Source of the DNA: a bacterium
GTDB lineage: Bacteria > UBP6 > UBA1177 > JAGLDR01
Direction of reading: 5' to 3'
NCBI GenBank assembly: GCA_023145475.1
Contig: JAGLDR010000118.1
Coordinates: 1-36,349, forward strand
DNA length: 36,349 nucleotides
Position numbers and translations under genes: made by a program. Below the pieces are notes generated by a model, which made no database searches, was not told the DNA's origin, and saw nothing but the letters and a program-made list of their open reading frames with translations. Of this stretch, positions 18,347 to 27,908 are shown piece after piece (position 1 is the first letter of the stretch; every line of letters starts with the position of its first letter).

Positions 18347-18375
18347 ACTATAAAGATGGAAGAGGAGCGTGTCAA
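18347..18375 (-). promoter_or_regulatory. Near-consensus sigma70 promoter of the meaB-mce-mmd operon
   Basis: Minus strand TTGACA-17 nt (CGCTCCTCTTCCATCTT)-TATAGT, 36 nt upstream of the meaB ATG. Confidence 0.75.
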
Positions 18376-18402
18376 ACATTATTACGGTTAATTTCGGTTA
18401 TT

Positions 18403-19776
18403 TTAATACAAACGATGAAGAGAATCAACCGTTGCAGCTATCTCGTGATTTGAAAGCAATCCAGCAGGTGCAAAAAAGTGAATATCCATAAAAAGATAAA
18501 TATTATGGCTATAAAACGCATAAAGTAACGCCTCCCCAAAAAGATTTCCCGTTGGGTTCTCTTTATACTTGAGAGCTGAATTCAAAAGCGCGAGATACAA
18601 AGTCGCCGATCTATCCTCCTCACTGTATGAAATTGTTACAAGAAGGTGCATTACTAAGATAGCATCTACTATCCACTGCTCGTCTCTATCAATAACGATG
18701 CGATTTGGAGAAAATGAAGCCGGCATCTGCACAAACGGGGTGCAGCCTGAGACAAATTGCAACCCTTCGTTATATTGCAACACTTCTGCGGCTCCCTCAG
18801 ATGTAAATATTGCTGCTCGCTCTTTCAAATAGGCACATTCCACGAGCGATGTATCATAGTGCAATCCTCTCTCTTTCATCTCGTTTGCCGACTGCAGTTC
18901 AACTTTTGGCAGCTGAGAGAGATGGTCAAGCAGAAAACTCTGGGGATAGAGCAAAGCTTCTACAGAAATATTCTTAAAGTGCTTATCACTCTTCTCCATT
19001 GAGATGAAATCCCGCAAATAGCTGTGCCACTCTGTGAAAGAAGGCGTGTTACCTTTTTTATCCATAAAAAAGAGAAAGGCATCAAGAGTAGGAGCAACAA
19101 GACCGTTTATAGATGCTTTGGTCATTGTGTGCAAAAGAGGGCAAACAGAGACATCTACGCAGAAAAATCGTTTTGCAGAGAGTTGTTCAATAAAACGGTA
19201 AAGTGTAACGGCAAGAATGTACTCTGTCGTTACATCTTTTTTAAAATAACGATCTTCTTTTTGCACTTTTTGAAATGTCATAAGAAAAAGCAATTCTAGC
19301 TGAGTTGCATCGAGTCCACCATTCTGATTCATCAAAAGACGACGAAATCCATCTTGTTGTTCTACTGTAATATGGTTAAGAACCTTTGCAAACAAGAAAT
19401 CTCCATCGCCTCGATAACGATCAACAATATCACTATTTTCGGCACGGTTGACGAGCGTTACAAGCAAGATAAAAGAGTTCAGTAGGTGCTCTGTTCTCAA
19501 CTCATACCAATAGTGAAATGGAGCCGTAATTTCAGTCAGTGGATAATTATCTAGATACTTTTTCAGTTTATCAGGATGTGAGGCAAGAGTAGTTGCAATA
19601 TCGACATCAAAACAGTCAAAAAGAAGCGTATCAGAGATAACTCCCGGCAAAAGAGATGAATTCATACAAATAGGGGAAGTTTCAAATGGAGAGGAGAGTA
19701 AAAAATCATCAGCAGCGACAAGTGGGGCACTCCACAAAACAAAAAAGAGAAGAAGCAGGGAGAATAGCTTCGTCAC
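18403..19776 (-). CDS. Secreted protein of unknown family
   Basis: Signal peptide (V/M)TKLFSLLLLFFVLWSAPLVAADD from a likely GTG start at 19776 (the ORF as called begins upstream at 19830); no family recognised. Confidence 0.6.
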   Translation of the reverse strand: MTKLFSLLLLFFVLWSAPLVAADDFLLSSPFETSPICMNSSLLPGVISDTLLFDCFDVDIATTLASHPDKLKKYLDNYPLTEITAPFHYWYELRTEHLLNSFILLVTLVNRAENSDIVDRYRGDGDFLFAKVLNHITVEQQDGFRRLLMNQNGGLDATQLELLFLMTFQKVQKEDRYFKKDVTTEYILAVTLYRFIEQLSAKRFFCVDVSVCPLLHTMTKASINGLVAPTLDAFLFFMDKKGNTPSFTEWHSYLRDFISMEKSDKHFKNISVEALLYPQSFLLDHLSQLPKVELQSANEMKERGLHYDTSLVECAYLKERAAIFTSEGAAEVLQYNEGLQFVSGCTPFVQMPASFSPNRIVIDRDEQWIVDAILVMHLLVTISYSEEDRSATLYLALLNSALKYKENPTGNLFGEALLYAFYSHNIYLFMDIHFFAPAGLLSNHEIAATVDSLHRLY

Positions 19777-19789
19777 ACGCTTGTTGGTT

Positions 19790-20056
19790 TTATTGTTCAA
19801 GCAACCTCTTTTTAAGCATTTCAAACTCATCTAATGAGATTTTCTCATCATCAAGCATTGTAATTAATCTGTTGAGTGAAGAGAGGAGAGGATCGCCACC
19901 AATCGAGACTGAGATTTGTGAATTAATCATCGTAAAAAGACCAAACTCACTAAGACTCATACCACTATTCTTTGCTTTCTTTCTTATTAAGTCTCGTTGC
20001 TCATCCGTACATAACACTTCAATTTTATTTGTTTTTCTTGGGGACTTCTCAACCAT
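19790..20056 (-). CDS. Small ribbon-helix-helix / MobC-like protein
   Basis: KTNKIEVLCTDEQRDLIRKKAKNSGMSLSEFGLFTMI resembles MobC/NikA-type RHH proteins. Start at MVEKSPRK favoured by the upstream GGGG; GTG at 20071 is possible. Confidence 0.55.
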   Translation of the reverse strand: MVEKSPRKTNKIEVLCTDEQRDLIRKKAKNSGMSLSEFGLFTMINSQISVSIGGDPLLSSLNRLITMLDDEKISLDEFEMLKKRLLEQ

Positions 20057-20095
20057 AATTTTACCCCGCACATCAGTCAGAAATGAATTTGACCA

Positions 20096-23011
20096 CTACT
20101 TCATATCATCAATAAATTCCATCTTGGCAATTTGCCGTACAAAATCCTTCTGTGGATCTGCGACAGCCTTTGAGAGAAACATATCGACCATATTGCGTTT
20201 TTCCATCTGCATTTTCAAAATCTTCTCTTCAACGGTGTTAATCGAATAGAGTTTATGCACAACAACAGTCTTTTTTTGACCAATTCTGTGTGCCCTGCTC
20301 CACGCCTGCTCTTCAACCGCTGGATTCCACCATGGATCAGTGATGATAACATTGTCCGCAGCTGTCAAATTAAGACCGACACCACCAACTTTCAAAGAGA
20401 GGATAAAAACGGCTCGACCACCTTCGTTAAAGGCATCAATCTCTTTTTGTCTCTCTTTTGTTGAACCATCAATATAGTAGTAGGGAATATTCATCTCTTC
20501 CATTGCGGCCCTTATGTGGGCAAGCATTCCTAAAAACTGGCTAAAAATCAACACACGACCTTCACCATCAACAATATCTTCTACAATCTCTTTTATCACT
20601 GTTATCTTTCCAGAATCAAAAAGAGAAAATTCGCCATCACCAACAAGAGATGGATGATCTGCCGCCATTCTCAAGCGGGTAAGCAGGCGAAGAATATCAA
20701 TATCGCCCATCTCACCATTCGCATCTATCCACTCTGCCTTACTTCGCAAGAGCAGTGACAGATAGAAGTCTCGTTGCATCGGAGGCATCTCGACAGGAAC
20801 ATCTCTTACAATCAAATCAGGAAGTTCTGGCATAATCTTTCTTTTCGTTCTTCGCAACATAAACGGGGATGCCATAAGAGAAAACTCTTGTAATTTTGCG
20901 ATATCTCCATTTCTTTCGGCTGAGACAATCTCTTTTTTGACTCCTAAAAAACCGGGCATCAGAAAGTTAAAAATACTCCACAGTTCACTTGGTCTATTTT
21001 CAAGTGGTGTACCGGTCAATGCAATGCGCCGCATCGATTTAACCGCTTTTATTGTCTTAAATCTTCGTGTTGAACTGTTTTTTATATGCTGTGCTTCATC
21101 GACAACAAGCGTATTGAAAAGCAGTGACTTAAGATGTGAAAAATCATTGACCAAAATAGAGTAACTCGTGATAATAAGGGAATTTCCTGCGCGTTTCCAC
21201 AACTCCTCACGCTCTTTTGGAGGAAAGGAGTCAATAACTACCGTCTCCATCTCTGGAAAAAACTTTGTTATTTCGTGCTTCCATGTCCAAATTAGTGTCT
21301 TTGGAGCAACAACAAGAGATGGTCTGTCTCTCTTTTCAGCTTGCAATACTGTCAACGCCTGCACTGTCTTTCCAAGCCCCATCTCATCAGCCAAAATGCC
21401 GCTCAGTCCAAGGTGAAAAAGAAGCTGCATCCAGCGAATACCCTCTTTCTGATATTTTCTCAGCACTGAGGGAAAATTCATCTTTTCTAATTCGGGATAT
21501 TCACCATTTTGCAACGCTTTTACAATCTCTTGATACTTCTTTTTTTCTAATGCCGAAATATCACCTTCAATCGTAACATTTGCCTTTTTAGCAAGAAGAT
21601 GAGGCAACATTCTATTGCTCATTTTCTTCCCAGGACTCACTGCATCAGAATAGAGTAACTCACTGATATTTTTAAGAAAAGATTCACTATCCTCCAACCT
21701 ATACAAATCACCATCTTCATCCATAACCAATGGAGCTTTAACCCCTCGTCGATACTCTCTGATTGCAGAGATAAGAGAATCAGGTTGCAGTGGTCGATTC
21801 ATACTCGGAAAGGTAACAGAAAAGGAGAACCAACTTCCCTCTTTATCCATATTAAGCACGATAGAAGTCTGCTCTATATCATCAGAGGTATAGGAGACAG
21901 TTGTCAATGTTGTCGCTCTCTCTACCTCGCCCTCTTTATACAGAGGAGATTGCTCAGAGCTCAGAGTCGTAAAAAGAGCAGCAGAACCACTGAAAACACC
22001 CTTTTTAAGTGTCAATCCAACCGAGCGAAGAAACTGTTTAATCGACTTCACTTTTTGTGGCGTTATCGTATAGAGAATCCCATCAATCAGATAGGAGTGA
22101 TCTTTATCGGCACGAGAAAAATTAAGAGGAACAGGCACACTATCATCACTCTGCACCGCAACATCAACAACAGTTTTGTTGTGGTTAAAAGAGAGCAAAA
22201 AATTAGCGCGATTACTATCATCAATCTGCCTCACAGAGGCATTCAAATCGCCTTTTACCTTAAAAGTTGGTGTAAAGGCCTTGTTTAATCGAGTTGTTAA
22301 GGCAACAACCTTTTCTATGCTATCACTTTGAATAGTCGTCCGAAGAAGAGTGTTAAGCAGTGTCGCTTGCTCTGACGAAATCGAGAGAATTTCAACACTC
22401 TCTTTATCAAACAGAAGAGCTGACTGCTTAAAAAAGAGCAGATGAAGCGGAAGAGAAAAATGGAGAGCGTCGTGCTCTCGTGTATAGAGAAGTATTCGTG
22501 CTTTTTTTGTCTTTCTCACCTTTTTTGATTGAAAGGTAAAAAGCTCTGGTGAGAGTGCAACAAGTGGCGTAATATCTCCTGAAACATCGGGAAAAACATT
22601 TAACAATTGAATGGGAACTTCGGTTGTTTTCAACTTCAACGCCCCATCAACAATACGCAACTCTAAGGGAAATGTAGGATGCTTTGCCTTTGCCGTTGCC
22701 TCAGCTAATTTTATGATTTGATCATCAGGCAACTCATCGCCAATTGACATCTCATTAAATTGCAATGCAGCAGCGACTGCGTGTTTACAAAGCCTCTCTC
22801 CACAACTACAGACCGTAGAAATCTCATCCGTAGACACAATCAAATTGACCGTATGATTCCCCGTTGAGAAAAATGCACGAAGCGTGACCGATGTTGGAAG
22901 ATTATACTCAATCCCCGTGACAACCCCTCGCTTCTCAGCATACAATCGACTTCCTTCAGAATAATACTCAGAAGAAAGAAGGTGAGTTATAGGAATAAAA
23001 AATGAAATCAT
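20096..23011 (-). CDS. SNF2-family DEAD/DEAH-type helicase with N-terminal SWIM zinc finger
   Basis: 971 aa; SWIM motif VCSCGERLCKHAVAAAL; ILADEMGLGKTVQAL, VDEAQHIKN, LTGTPLENRPSELWSIF, ILSLKVGGVGLNLTAADNVIITDPWWNPAVEEQAWSRAHRIGQ. Confidence 0.96.
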   Translation of the reverse strand: MISFFIPITHLLSSEYYSEGSRLYAEKRGVVTGIEYNLPTSVTLRAFFSTGNHTVNLIVSTDEISTVCSCGERLCKHAVAAALQFNEMSIGDELPDDQIIKLAEATAKAKHPTFPLELRIVDGALKLKTTEVPIQLLNVFPDVSGDITPLVALSPELFTFQSKKVRKTKKARILLYTREHDALHFSLPLHLLFFKQSALLFDKESVEILSISSEQATLLNTLLRTTIQSDSIEKVVALTTRLNKAFTPTFKVKGDLNASVRQIDDSNRANFLLSFNHNKTVVDVAVQSDDSVPVPLNFSRADKDHSYLIDGILYTITPQKVKSIKQFLRSVGLTLKKGVFSGSAALFTTLSSEQSPLYKEGEVERATTLTTVSYTSDDIEQTSIVLNMDKEGSWFSFSVTFPSMNRPLQPDSLISAIREYRRGVKAPLVMDEDGDLYRLEDSESFLKNISELLYSDAVSPGKKMSNRMLPHLLAKKANVTIEGDISALEKKKYQEIVKALQNGEYPELEKMNFPSVLRKYQKEGIRWMQLLFHLGLSGILADEMGLGKTVQALTVLQAEKRDRPSLVVAPKTLIWTWKHEITKFFPEMETVVIDSFPPKEREELWKRAGNSLIITSYSILVNDFSHLKSLLFNTLVVDEAQHIKNSSTRRFKTIKAVKSMRRIALTGTPLENRPSELWSIFNFLMPGFLGVKKEIVSAERNGDIAKLQEFSLMASPFMLRRTKRKIMPELPDLIVRDVPVEMPPMQRDFYLSLLLRSKAEWIDANGEMGDIDILRLLTRLRMAADHPSLVGDGEFSLFDSGKITVIKEIVEDIVDGEGRVLIFSQFLGMLAHIRAAMEEMNIPYYYIDGSTKERQKEIDAFNEGGRAVFILSLKVGGVGLNLTAADNVIITDPWWNPAVEEQAWSRAHRIGQKKTVVVHKLYSINTVEEKILKMQMEKRNMVDMFLSKAVADPQKDFVRQIAKMEFIDDMK

Positions 23012-23676
23012 TGGAAGTGCGACACTTCATACCCTTTTGGTGTCTTGGGCATAAATTGCTCTTTTGTCAGCTTCTTTTTATAGCTGATATTAGTAAAAAA
23101 GAATTGGTTAAGATTTTTCAGTTGATCAACAATAACAAGTCCTATTACTTCACTATTTTTTGCAATCAAAAACATATATCGCAAATCGGCCATCGGCTCT
23201 TTTGGGGTCAATTTGATAAGCAGCGCTCCCTTCTCAACTGTAATCCCTGCTTTGTTCGCCTTAGCAATCGAAGATGAACTATTTTTCACTGTGAAGCTCT
23301 TGTTAATTGCATCTGGTCCACGGAGAAAAACGAGGTAGTCACCCATTCCTGATGCCCCTGTTTTAATCAACACACTCTTTTTTTTGTGATCAATAAACGA
23401 AGTCTGTTTTGGTGTAATATAGGTCTCTTCCACAACATTTTTTTTCTCTTGTGTAACAACGGATATAAATTCAGGAGCAAGATAGTTAATAAGCCCAGCG
23501 TCTTTTGTCACTTTTTTAGTCATTTTTGCAGTAAATACCCGATTAAAATCGGTACTGAAAGTCTTTATACCTTTGTACTTATCAAATAACTTTGCAATAT
23601 CTGCATCTGCTGCACTCACAGAGAGTGATAGTGTTAACAACAAGACAGCTAGCACCAATTGAAAAATATTTTTCAT
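23008..23676 (-). CDS. lolA: LolA-like periplasmic lipoprotein carrier
   Basis: Signal peptide MKNIFQLVLAVLLLTLSLSVSAADA; C-terminal IGLVIVDQLKNLNQFFFTNISYKKKLTKEQFMPKTPKGYEV resembles the LolA pattern. Stop overlaps the SNF2 start (ATGA). Confidence 0.75.
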   Translation of the reverse strand: MKNIFQLVLAVLLLTLSLSVSAADADIAKLFDKYKGIKTFSTDFNRVFTAKMTKKVTKDAGLINYLAPEFISVVTQEKKNVVEETYITPKQTSFIDHKKKSVLIKTGASGMGDYLVFLRGPDAINKSFTVKNSSSSIAKANKAGITVEKGALLIKLTPKEPMADLRYMFLIAKNSEVIGLVIVDQLKNLNQFFFTNISYKKKLTKEQFMPKTPKGYEVSHFQ

Positions 23677-23689
23677 ACTATCCCTCGCT

Positions 23690-25630
23690 CTATTTAAAAT
23701 CATTAATAAGAATTTGCTCAAGAGGATCGTAATCCGCAATATAGCGTCTCGTCATCGAGAAGAGAAGCAATCGACCAGGAATAGGTTGACGACTCCACTC
23801 AAAAACCTGGCGACTTTGATACCCAAGATAGTAGATACTTGGCTTTATCGTTAAAATATGGGTAACACCTGGCATCGTTTTAATAGAATCATCACCCTTC
23901 TCAATTCTAAAATCAGACAAAATATCACTGTGGGTAAAATCACTCCCTCCACTTCCTGCAGGAAACTCATCGCCTATTGTTTCGTATGTACGAAAAAGAG
24001 GGTCAATCAAAGAGATAAGATAACGATTCTCTGGATAGAGTGAATATGATAAAAGCGGCCCAAAACAGGCATTAACACTATCTGCATAGCTGTCCATTGA
24101 GACCTGCAAAAGGTGCTCTGAAAGCTCAGACTCAATCCCCATTGAAATTGTCGCAGAGGGCGGAATGGTGCACGCACTATTTAGATTTCTTTTTGATGTT
24201 ATCAACAAACGCCCCTCTCCTGGGTGCAAATTGTAGTCAGCAAAAGAGAGTGTCTTATCACCTAATACCATTGCACTGTCATCAAACTGCCCAGCATGTG
24301 ATGTCAGCAACTGAGAGACACCTTCAAACACGGCGGTATATTGAATGGTATAGTGTAAATTCCGACGAACTTGCAAATCAGTGAGAAAAGGTGCAGTTGT
24401 TGCCTCTGTCTCATCATCATCGGGATAGCGTCTAAAATAACGATAGAGAAAAGGTTGCATCCTGTTTCTTCGTATAATCTCCTCACTACTCAGCGGATCA
24501 TCAGAGGTAAAATGCCTTACCATCCACCCATCACTATCTATATCAAACAGCAACATTGCGCCATTTTGGGTGGCGACAACAATAATATCATGTTTTTTTG
24601 CATCGAAAACACTATCAGGCAAAGTGTCATCATCAGGAAATTCATATGACTCGTCATCAATGTCGGGAGTCTCATTTATATCCTCATCAGATTCACCATA
24701 AGCCGTTGTCTCTTCAATTGAGAGAGCAACCTTTTCACTGGCACTATCAGCAGCCAAAAGACGGTAGTAAAAAGAGTCTTCAACCTCAAGATAGGTTACG
24801 GAGGCAGCTTTAACCATCTCAGGCATTTTAAGTTCAACAACGGGTAACAGCTCACTATCGAAAAGATAGACTGACGATTCTGTCGATATCGCCCAACGCT
24901 CTTTATTTATTGAGAAAACGCCTCTAATTTTTTCAGTAATCCCCACATCAATTGACTCAAGGGGTGTCGATGCCGTATGCTTGTAGAGCAAACCATCTTT
25001 CGTATGCAACAGACAATATTTCTCATGACACGCATAGTTAACAGGAATTGTTGGAAAATTACCATCCACCGCGATTTTAGAAAAATCTTTATCTACCGTA
25101 TAGGCTGATGTCTCAGTTACTCCGGTAAAAAGTGTCCCCTGCGTATCTAAAAAACGGGTAACCTCTGAAAGAGCAATCTCTTTCACGCCTTCTTGAGGAA
25201 TATCGGTGATAGCACTCATACTATAAAAGCGTAAAAAAGAGCCTTTTTTGCCCTCGTTATCAGCAGGATTTATTGTCCCTGTTCCCGCAAGCGCAAGTAC
25301 AATCCCTACCTCGCCCTCCTCTTTTTCCGCAGCAGCAAGTGCCTGCACTGCCCCATCGACAAGCAGTCCTGTATCTCCATCAAAGGGATCATCAAAATTA
25401 GAGACAAAAGAGCCACTACATCCATCAATCAGCTTCACTCGCGTCTCCTCTCTCTCCTCATCTGCGACAAAAAGAAGGTAGCTATCAATCCCCGATGAAC
25501 AGTTGGTCATAAAGGGGCTCAGTGTCAATGAACTGACCGAGTGGAGGTCATATTCTGAGCTCGACTTATCACACCCAGCAAACCAGACTAAAGAGAGAAG
25601 AAGAAGAGCAACAAGAAGTATGCGTTTCAT
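23690..25630 (-). CDS. Envelope lipoprotein of unknown family, propeller-like
   Basis: Lipobox MKRILLVALLLLSLVWFAGCDKSS; acidic stretch GESDEDINETPDIDDESYEFPDDDTLPD; repeated short beta-strand-like segments. Confidence 0.75.
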   Translation of the reverse strand: MKRILLVALLLLSLVWFAGCDKSSSEYDLHSVSSLTLSPFMTNCSSGIDSYLLFVADEEREETRVKLIDGCSGSFVSNFDDPFDGDTGLLVDGAVQALAAAEKEEGEVGIVLALAGTGTINPADNEGKKGSFLRFYSMSAITDIPQEGVKEIALSEVTRFLDTQGTLFTGVTETSAYTVDKDFSKIAVDGNFPTIPVNYACHEKYCLLHTKDGLLYKHTASTPLESIDVGITEKIRGVFSINKERWAISTESSVYLFDSELLPVVELKMPEMVKAASVTYLEVEDSFYYRLLAADSASEKVALSIEETTAYGESDEDINETPDIDDESYEFPDDDTLPDSVFDAKKHDIIVVATQNGAMLLFDIDSDGWMVRHFTSDDPLSSEEIIRRNRMQPFLYRYFRRYPDDDETEATTAPFLTDLQVRRNLHYTIQYTAVFEGVSQLLTSHAGQFDDSAMVLGDKTLSFADYNLHPGEGRLLITSKRNLNSACTIPPSATISMGIESELSEHLLQVSMDSYADSVNACFGPLLSYSLYPENRYLISLIDPLFRTYETIGDEFPAGSGGSDFTHSDILSDFRIEKGDDSIKTMPGVTHILTIKPSIYYLGYQSRQVFEWSRQPIPGRLLLFSMTRRYIADYDPLEQILINDFK

Positions 25631-26775
25631 TTTATCACCTCTATTTGGTGAAAGAGGGTATCAGACTGAGAATCAACATCGTATACCAAAATTTTATTAT
25701 CAGAAAAACAGGAAACAAAAAGTCGCCACACGCCCCCATTTTGAGAAGAGTGGAGTTGATATGGGTGACAGTCATCTGCCTCTAAACGCCAGAGCAGATT
25801 GCCTGAAAGTCCTTCAAGAACATAAACGACCTCTTCATTTACTGCGGCAACTAAAAGCCATTCATCACCACTTTTCATATCAGAAACTTGTTCAATTTCA
25901 CCCAATCGTCCCGTAACAGGCGACAACCAGTCAGTTTGACCATGGATACGAACACCGTCACTGAGCAGACTAAAGCGTACAACAAGTGGCCACTCCTCGC
26001 CCTTTGCATCAGTGTTACGATAGGTGGCATAAAAAACGCTATCATTGATTGTTGATGCGGCAAGGTCGCGCATATCGACCCCTCTATCAGGCATATCCGG
26101 AATCAGTCGAAATATGTCAATCCCAGGAGCGGAAACACTCCCCGAAGGAAGCACAGCACTCAATTCAGCCCAATCTCTATAGGTTACAACATTGGCATGA
26201 GTAACAGGGTCGTGCATAATATCACTAACACCATGTAAAAGTTTAAAAGTGTGCAGTACTTTAAATGTTGCAACATCGACGACTATAAGCTCACCATTCA
26301 TCAAATGGGTAACATAGAGCAACTTCTCATCTTCACTAAAAACCATTGCGTACGGTTCAAGAGAGAGCGTTAAAGATGACGCATCAAGAGAGTCATCAAT
26401 CGCATAAGAGAGGAGAGGAACACCATCTTTATAGCTTATTTTTATCTTGTGCAGTGTGCCAAAAGCCCTTGTTGTAACAAAAACAAACTTTTCATCTTTT
26501 GTTACTGCTATCTTTCCACTGAGCGACTCAACAAGAATAGATGAGACAACCTCTGACTCCTTATCCTTTGTCGCCAACCTTACAACTGAAAGACGACCAT
26601 AATCGTAGGATCTATCAAAATTAGAGTTAAGAATCAAAAGATGATTACCGTCGAGTAAAAGATGCATATCTGTCACTCGCTCAACAATATCTTCTGGTGG
26701 AACATTATCCTTTACAGTATAACTGCACGAAAAAAGCATCAAAAAAGTTAAAAGTGACACGAGCGTTTTTATCAT
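25627..26775 (-). CDS. Lipoprotein with YVTN/YncE-like beta-propeller
   Basis: Lipobox LVSLLTFLMLFSCSYT; repeats such as GKIAVTKDEKFVFVTTRAFGTLHKI and PYAMVFSEDEKLLYVTHLMNGELIVVDVATFKVL. Confidence 0.75.
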   Translation of the reverse strand: MIKTLVSLLTFLMLFSCSYTVKDNVPPEDIVERVTDMHLLLDGNHLLILNSNFDRSYDYGRLSVVRLATKDKESEVVSSILVESLSGKIAVTKDEKFVFVTTRAFGTLHKIKISYKDGVPLLSYAIDDSLDASSLTLSLEPYAMVFSEDEKLLYVTHLMNGELIVVDVATFKVLHTFKLLHGVSDIMHDPVTHANVVTYRDWAELSAVLPSGSVSAPGIDIFRLIPDMPDRGVDMRDLAASTINDSVFYATYRNTDAKGEEWPLVVRFSLLSDGVRIHGQTDWLSPVTGRLGEIEQVSDMKSGDEWLLVAAVNEEVVYVLEGLSGNLLWRLEADDCHPYQLHSSQNGGVWRLFVSCFSDNKILVYDVDSQSDTLFHQIEVIK

Positions 26776-27683
26776 TATTTTTTTCCTTTCTTTTTCTTAG
26801 ATGATTTTTTGAGCAACTTTTCTAATTTTTTAATATCTTTAGGAAAACTACTCTTCGGAAATTCAGCTTTCATAGCCTGTAAAATGGCACTTGCCGTCTG
26901 TTTTTTATTCAAAAAATAGAGAGACCAGACAATTCTTAAATAACTTGCCTCTCTTTTAGGACACTTTTTATATTTAGCATCAATCTGCTTAAATGTTGTA
27001 ATCGCCACACTGTATTTCTTTTGTAAATAATAAGATTCAGCACTCCAATAGAGTTGATCACACTGACGGTACGATGGCCATTTTTTCTTAAACAGAGCCC
27101 ATCCAGAGCGAATAATCTGACCACTATCATCATCCGATTTTACCGCTCTCGTCAACTTAACAAGCTCGGCATAGCTCTTCTTTTTGCTTTCAGGCAGGCG
27201 AATTCGTCCCGTTTTTGTAATCGTAACATGGTTAACAGGCTTTGCCGCCTCTTTTAACTCTTCAAGTTCTGATTTAATGTTTGCGTTATCTTGTTGCAGT
27301 GCTGCAAACTTCACATCCATCGCTTCAAAAGCACTTTTGTCACTCGCTTTTGCCTTCATCGAAACATCAACTTCGTCAATACGGCGATTAAGCTCTAAGA
27401 TGGTTTCTTTTAACTCATCAATGTTGCTAAAACTCAAATTAAGCTGCGAACTCTGCTTGACACCCATCTTACTAAGGGAGGTTTCAAGAGCTGCAATCCT
27501 CTTCTCAAGACCAGCGAGCTGCTTGTGCGAATCATCTTTCAGCGCCTTTAACTCTGCCTCTCTGTCTGCCTCAATCTGAAGCTTTGCCGTCGCAACATCG
27601 CGTTTAACATCATCAGTAAGTGCAATGCAAGAAGGCAACAGTATTGTCATCAATAAAACAACGAAAAGTAAATGTCGAATCAT
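26775..27683 (-). CDS. Coiled-coil/TPR lipoprotein, CpoB/YbgF-like
   Basis: Start at MIRHLLFVVLLMTILLPSC after SD GGAGAG; coiled coil LKALKDDSHKQLAGLEKRIAALE; C-terminal TPR-like DQLYWSAESYYLQKKYSVAITTFKQIDAKYKKCPKREASYLRI. Confidence 0.7.
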   Translation of the reverse strand: MIRHLLFVVLLMTILLPSCIALTDDVKRDVATAKLQIEADREAELKALKDDSHKQLAGLEKRIAALETSLSKMGVKQSSQLNLSFSNIDELKETILELNRRIDEVDVSMKAKASDKSAFEAMDVKFAALQQDNANIKSELEELKEAAKPVNHVTITKTGRIRLPESKKKSYAELVKLTRAVKSDDDSGQIIRSGWALFKKKWPSYRQCDQLYWSAESYYLQKKYSVAITTFKQIDAKYKKCPKREASYLRIVWSLYFLNKKQTASAILQAMKAEFPKSSFPKDIKKLEKLLKKSSKKKKGKK

Positions 27684-27716
27684 TCCATCTCTCCAAAACA
27701 AGAAGAACAAAGGGAG

Positions 27717-27744
27717 AATATACCAGAAGCATCTTTTTTGGCAA
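27717..27744 (-). promoter_or_regulatory. Sigma70-type promoter for the lipoprotein/LolA/SNF2 operon
   Basis: Minus strand TTGCCA-16 nt (AAAAAGATGCTTCTGG)-TATATT with an upstream TGG (extended -10). Confidence 0.55.
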
Positions 27745-27908
27745 CTATTATTCACTAAATCACTAAGCTTACCTATTAAGTACTATAAAAAAGATTCTGC
27801 AATCGGAATTATTCTAATGCAATCACACAGTAGCATCGTAGCGTCAAATTTATGTACTTTATCCTACAGAAGTAGTATAAACGGTTGATTTTGACTGAAG
27901 GAGAGACT

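Noticed and set aside
18312-18402. Cobalamin riboswitch upstream of meaB
   Set aside because: The predicted 5' UTR is ~30 nt, too short for a B12 riboswitch, and no B12-box-like sequence was seen.
27840-27908. Plus-strand promoter for the antiporter gene
   Set aside because: Several weak -10-like sequences (TAGTAT, GTATAA) but no convincing paired -35.
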